Shown: in pieces, positions 6,564 through 7,570 of the stretch
How the letters are laid out: each line of letters opens with the position of its first letter
Numbering within the stretch: position 1 is the stretch's first letter
Assembly: GCA_029858605.1 (NCBI GenBank)
Contig: JAOUET010000087.1
Location: forward strand, 1-7,570
Length of the DNA stretch: 7,570 bases
Direction: 5' to 3'
DNA from: Coriobacteriia bacterium
GTDB lineage: Bacteria; Actinomycetota; Coriobacteriia; Anaerosomatales; JAENZW01
Position numbers and translations under genes: made by a program
Notes under the pieces: model-generated
The model's database searches: none
What the model saw: only the letters and a program-made list of their open reading frames with translations
Told to the model about the DNA's origin: nothing

Positions 6564-7157
6564 CTAGCGCCCCAGTCGCGCGGTGAGCCACGAGCCGAGG
6601 ATCGCGCAACCATCCGTCGGCAAGTGATGATGAGCGCTCTCGTCGAACAGCAACTCGGCGCGCGACTCGAACTCGTCATCCGCATCCCACCACAGCAGAG
6701 TCACGGGCACGCGCGGCAAGGCCGGAATACGCCATGCGCTGTCGGATGCAGCTTCGAGCGCCTCACCGCCGAGAGCGCGCACGGCCGCATCGAGCTTTTC
6801 GGGTGCGTCCGCGAACCTTCGGACGATGACCGAGCTAGTGTAGCCCCTGAATGCCTGGACGTAGAACGTGCCATCGGGCAGCTCGGCGAACGAGACCTCG
6901 CGACCGGATGGCGGAGTGCCGTCGCTCACCGCGAGGTGGTAGACGATGAGCGCAAGCACGTGGTCCGGCACCCACGAGGAGCCTTGGGCGAGATCGAAGC
7001 CCGGGTAGGTGAGGCATACGGTTTCGCCGAGGAAGGGAACTTCGAACCGCCCGGCCTCTCCGGAGCCCTCGTATGGGATTCCAGCGGCTGCCGAAGCTTC
7101 GAAGGGGTCTACTCGTTCGGCTCTCGCGCGAGCCGCCTGCAGTCCGTCTGCTCCCAT
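6564..7157 (-). CDS. DUF3786 domain protein
   Basis: Cytoplasmic protein of 197 residues of the DUF3786 family, whose function is unknown. Family members are, as far as I recall, mainly from anaerobes. The N-terminal third carries GRFEVPFLGETVCLTYPGFDL (36-56). The middle has a helix DHVLALIVYHLAVSDGTPPSGREVSFAELPDGTFYVQAF (65-103), matching the family pattern of a YL..(A) helix followed by a G..vsFrElp.G..Y..aF segment. The C-terminal third has ALGGEALEAASDSAWRIPALPRVPVTLLWWDADDEFESRAELLFDESA (128-175), the family hallmark of LP-x-VPV-x-L-x-x-W-x-x-DDEF and LFD. No signal peptide or membrane segment is present. AGGAGG lies 11 bases before ATG 7157. It is upstream of the GGDEF-EAL gene on the same strand with 184 bases between them, so it is probably a separate unit or one read through the leader. 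Confidence 0.9.
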   Translation of the reverse strand: MGADGLQAARARAERVDPFEASAAAGIPYEGSGEAGRFEVPFLGETVCLTYPGFDLAQGSSWVPDHVLALIVYHLAVSDGTPPSGREVSFAELPDGTFYVQAFRGYTSSVIVRRFADAPEKLDAAVRALGGEALEAASDSAWRIPALPRVPVTLLWWDADDEFESRAELLFDESAHHHLPTDGCAILGSWLTARLGR

Positions 7158-7356
7158 GGTTCTCGATGCCTCCTCGGCAAACTGTCAGTCGGGAGTGGTT
7201 GGCGGGGGCGGTCTGCGAAGGCCAGATACAAGCAGTGCGGCACGTTTCATGACGACCTACTCCCGCGCGACGTCCTACCGTCACACATACCAGTTCGTGC
7301 CGAAGCACGCCACAGTGCTGCGTCGGGTAACAAATAGAACGAGGAGCAGTCCGGGC

Positions 7357-7570
7357 GTGGCGATCGGGTGGGGCATGGAGGATTACCTCAGGGTTCTGGC
7401 GGGCGTCTCCGCCCTCTTCGTGGGGGGCGAGCTTCTCGTGCGAGGAGCCGTCGCCCTGGCGCACCGCACGCGAATCTCGAAGCTCCTCATAGGCTTGACG
7501 GTCGTCGCCTTCGGCACGTCGGCTCCAGAGTTGTCTGTCTCGCTGGACGCCGTCGCACGCGGTGCACCAT
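7357..7570 (+). CDS. Sodium/calcium antiporter, N-terminal part (CaCA family, YrbG-like)
   Basis: First 71 residues of a cation exchanger that runs off the window edge. It shows the start of the first repeat of the Na+/Ca2+ exchanger family: helix 1 with LFVGGELLVRGAVALAHRT (20-38) and then ISKLLIGLTVVAFGTSAPELSVSL (40-63). The GTSAPEL motif is the alpha-1 signature, in which Glu58 is expected to bind the transported ion. Family members swap Na+ or H+ for Ca2+ across the cytoplasmic membrane and usually have about 10 helices and 300-360 residues, so most of the protein is missing here. GTG 7357 is chosen because GAGGAG at 7341-7346 lies 10 bases upstream. The in-frame ATG at 7375 has only a poorly spaced site. 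It is divergent from the DUF3786 gene with about 200 bases between them. Confidence 0.92.
   Translation, partial: MAIGWGMEDYLRVLAGVSALFVGGELLVRGAVALAHRTRISKLLIGLTVVAFGTSAPELSVSLDAVARGAP

Noticed and set aside
6528..7337. Plus-strand open frame of 269 codons across the DUF3786 gene
   Set aside because: Antisense to a recognisable DUF3786 protein, with no plausible ribosome binding site or domain.

Overview
The window is GC-rich bacterial DNA with dense genes, Shine-Dalgarno-led starts and frequent GTG or TTG alternatives. The mix of genes suggests a deep-branching, probably anaerobic actinobacterium such as a Coriobacteriia relative. That mix is a canonical alanine dehydrogenase, a DUF3786 protein, a small winged-helix regulator paired with a membrane protein, and a lipoprotein carrying a pilin-type CP..CSxHG tail. 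The placement is inference from gene content, not from a marker gene. I see no rRNA, tRNA, CRISPR array, insertion sequence or phage gene, and no gene-free stretch longer than 300 bases.

Left part (1-1235): a YggT-like membrane protein on the minus strand is divergent from a five-helix membrane protein of unknown function on the plus strand. Middle (1293-3479): alanine dehydrogenase is followed by a strong promoter overlapped by a perfect 7+7 inverted repeat. This drives a two-gene unit of a six-helix membrane protein and a HTH_34-type winged-helix regulator whose start overlaps the stop of the membrane gene. The layout suggests an autoregulated membrane-protein module. A small lipoprotein gene follows at 3573-3920.

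Right part (3956-7157, minus strand): a DUF3786 gene is followed by a large membrane-anchored PAS-PAS-GGDEF-EAL protein. Its GGDEF, RxxD inhibitory site and EAL residues all look intact, so it could both make and break c-di-GMP. Its roughly 115-base leader holds a GAAA-capped hairpin and a 9-base segment perfectly complementary to the start codon region, which looks like a possible RNA switch. The window ends inside a divergently oriented plus-strand gene for a YrbG/CaCA-type sodium/calcium antiporter.

No complete new system is proven here. The observations most worth following are the leader of the c-di-GMP gene, the lipoprotein with a pilin-like tail, and the palindrome-controlled membrane-protein/regulator pair.
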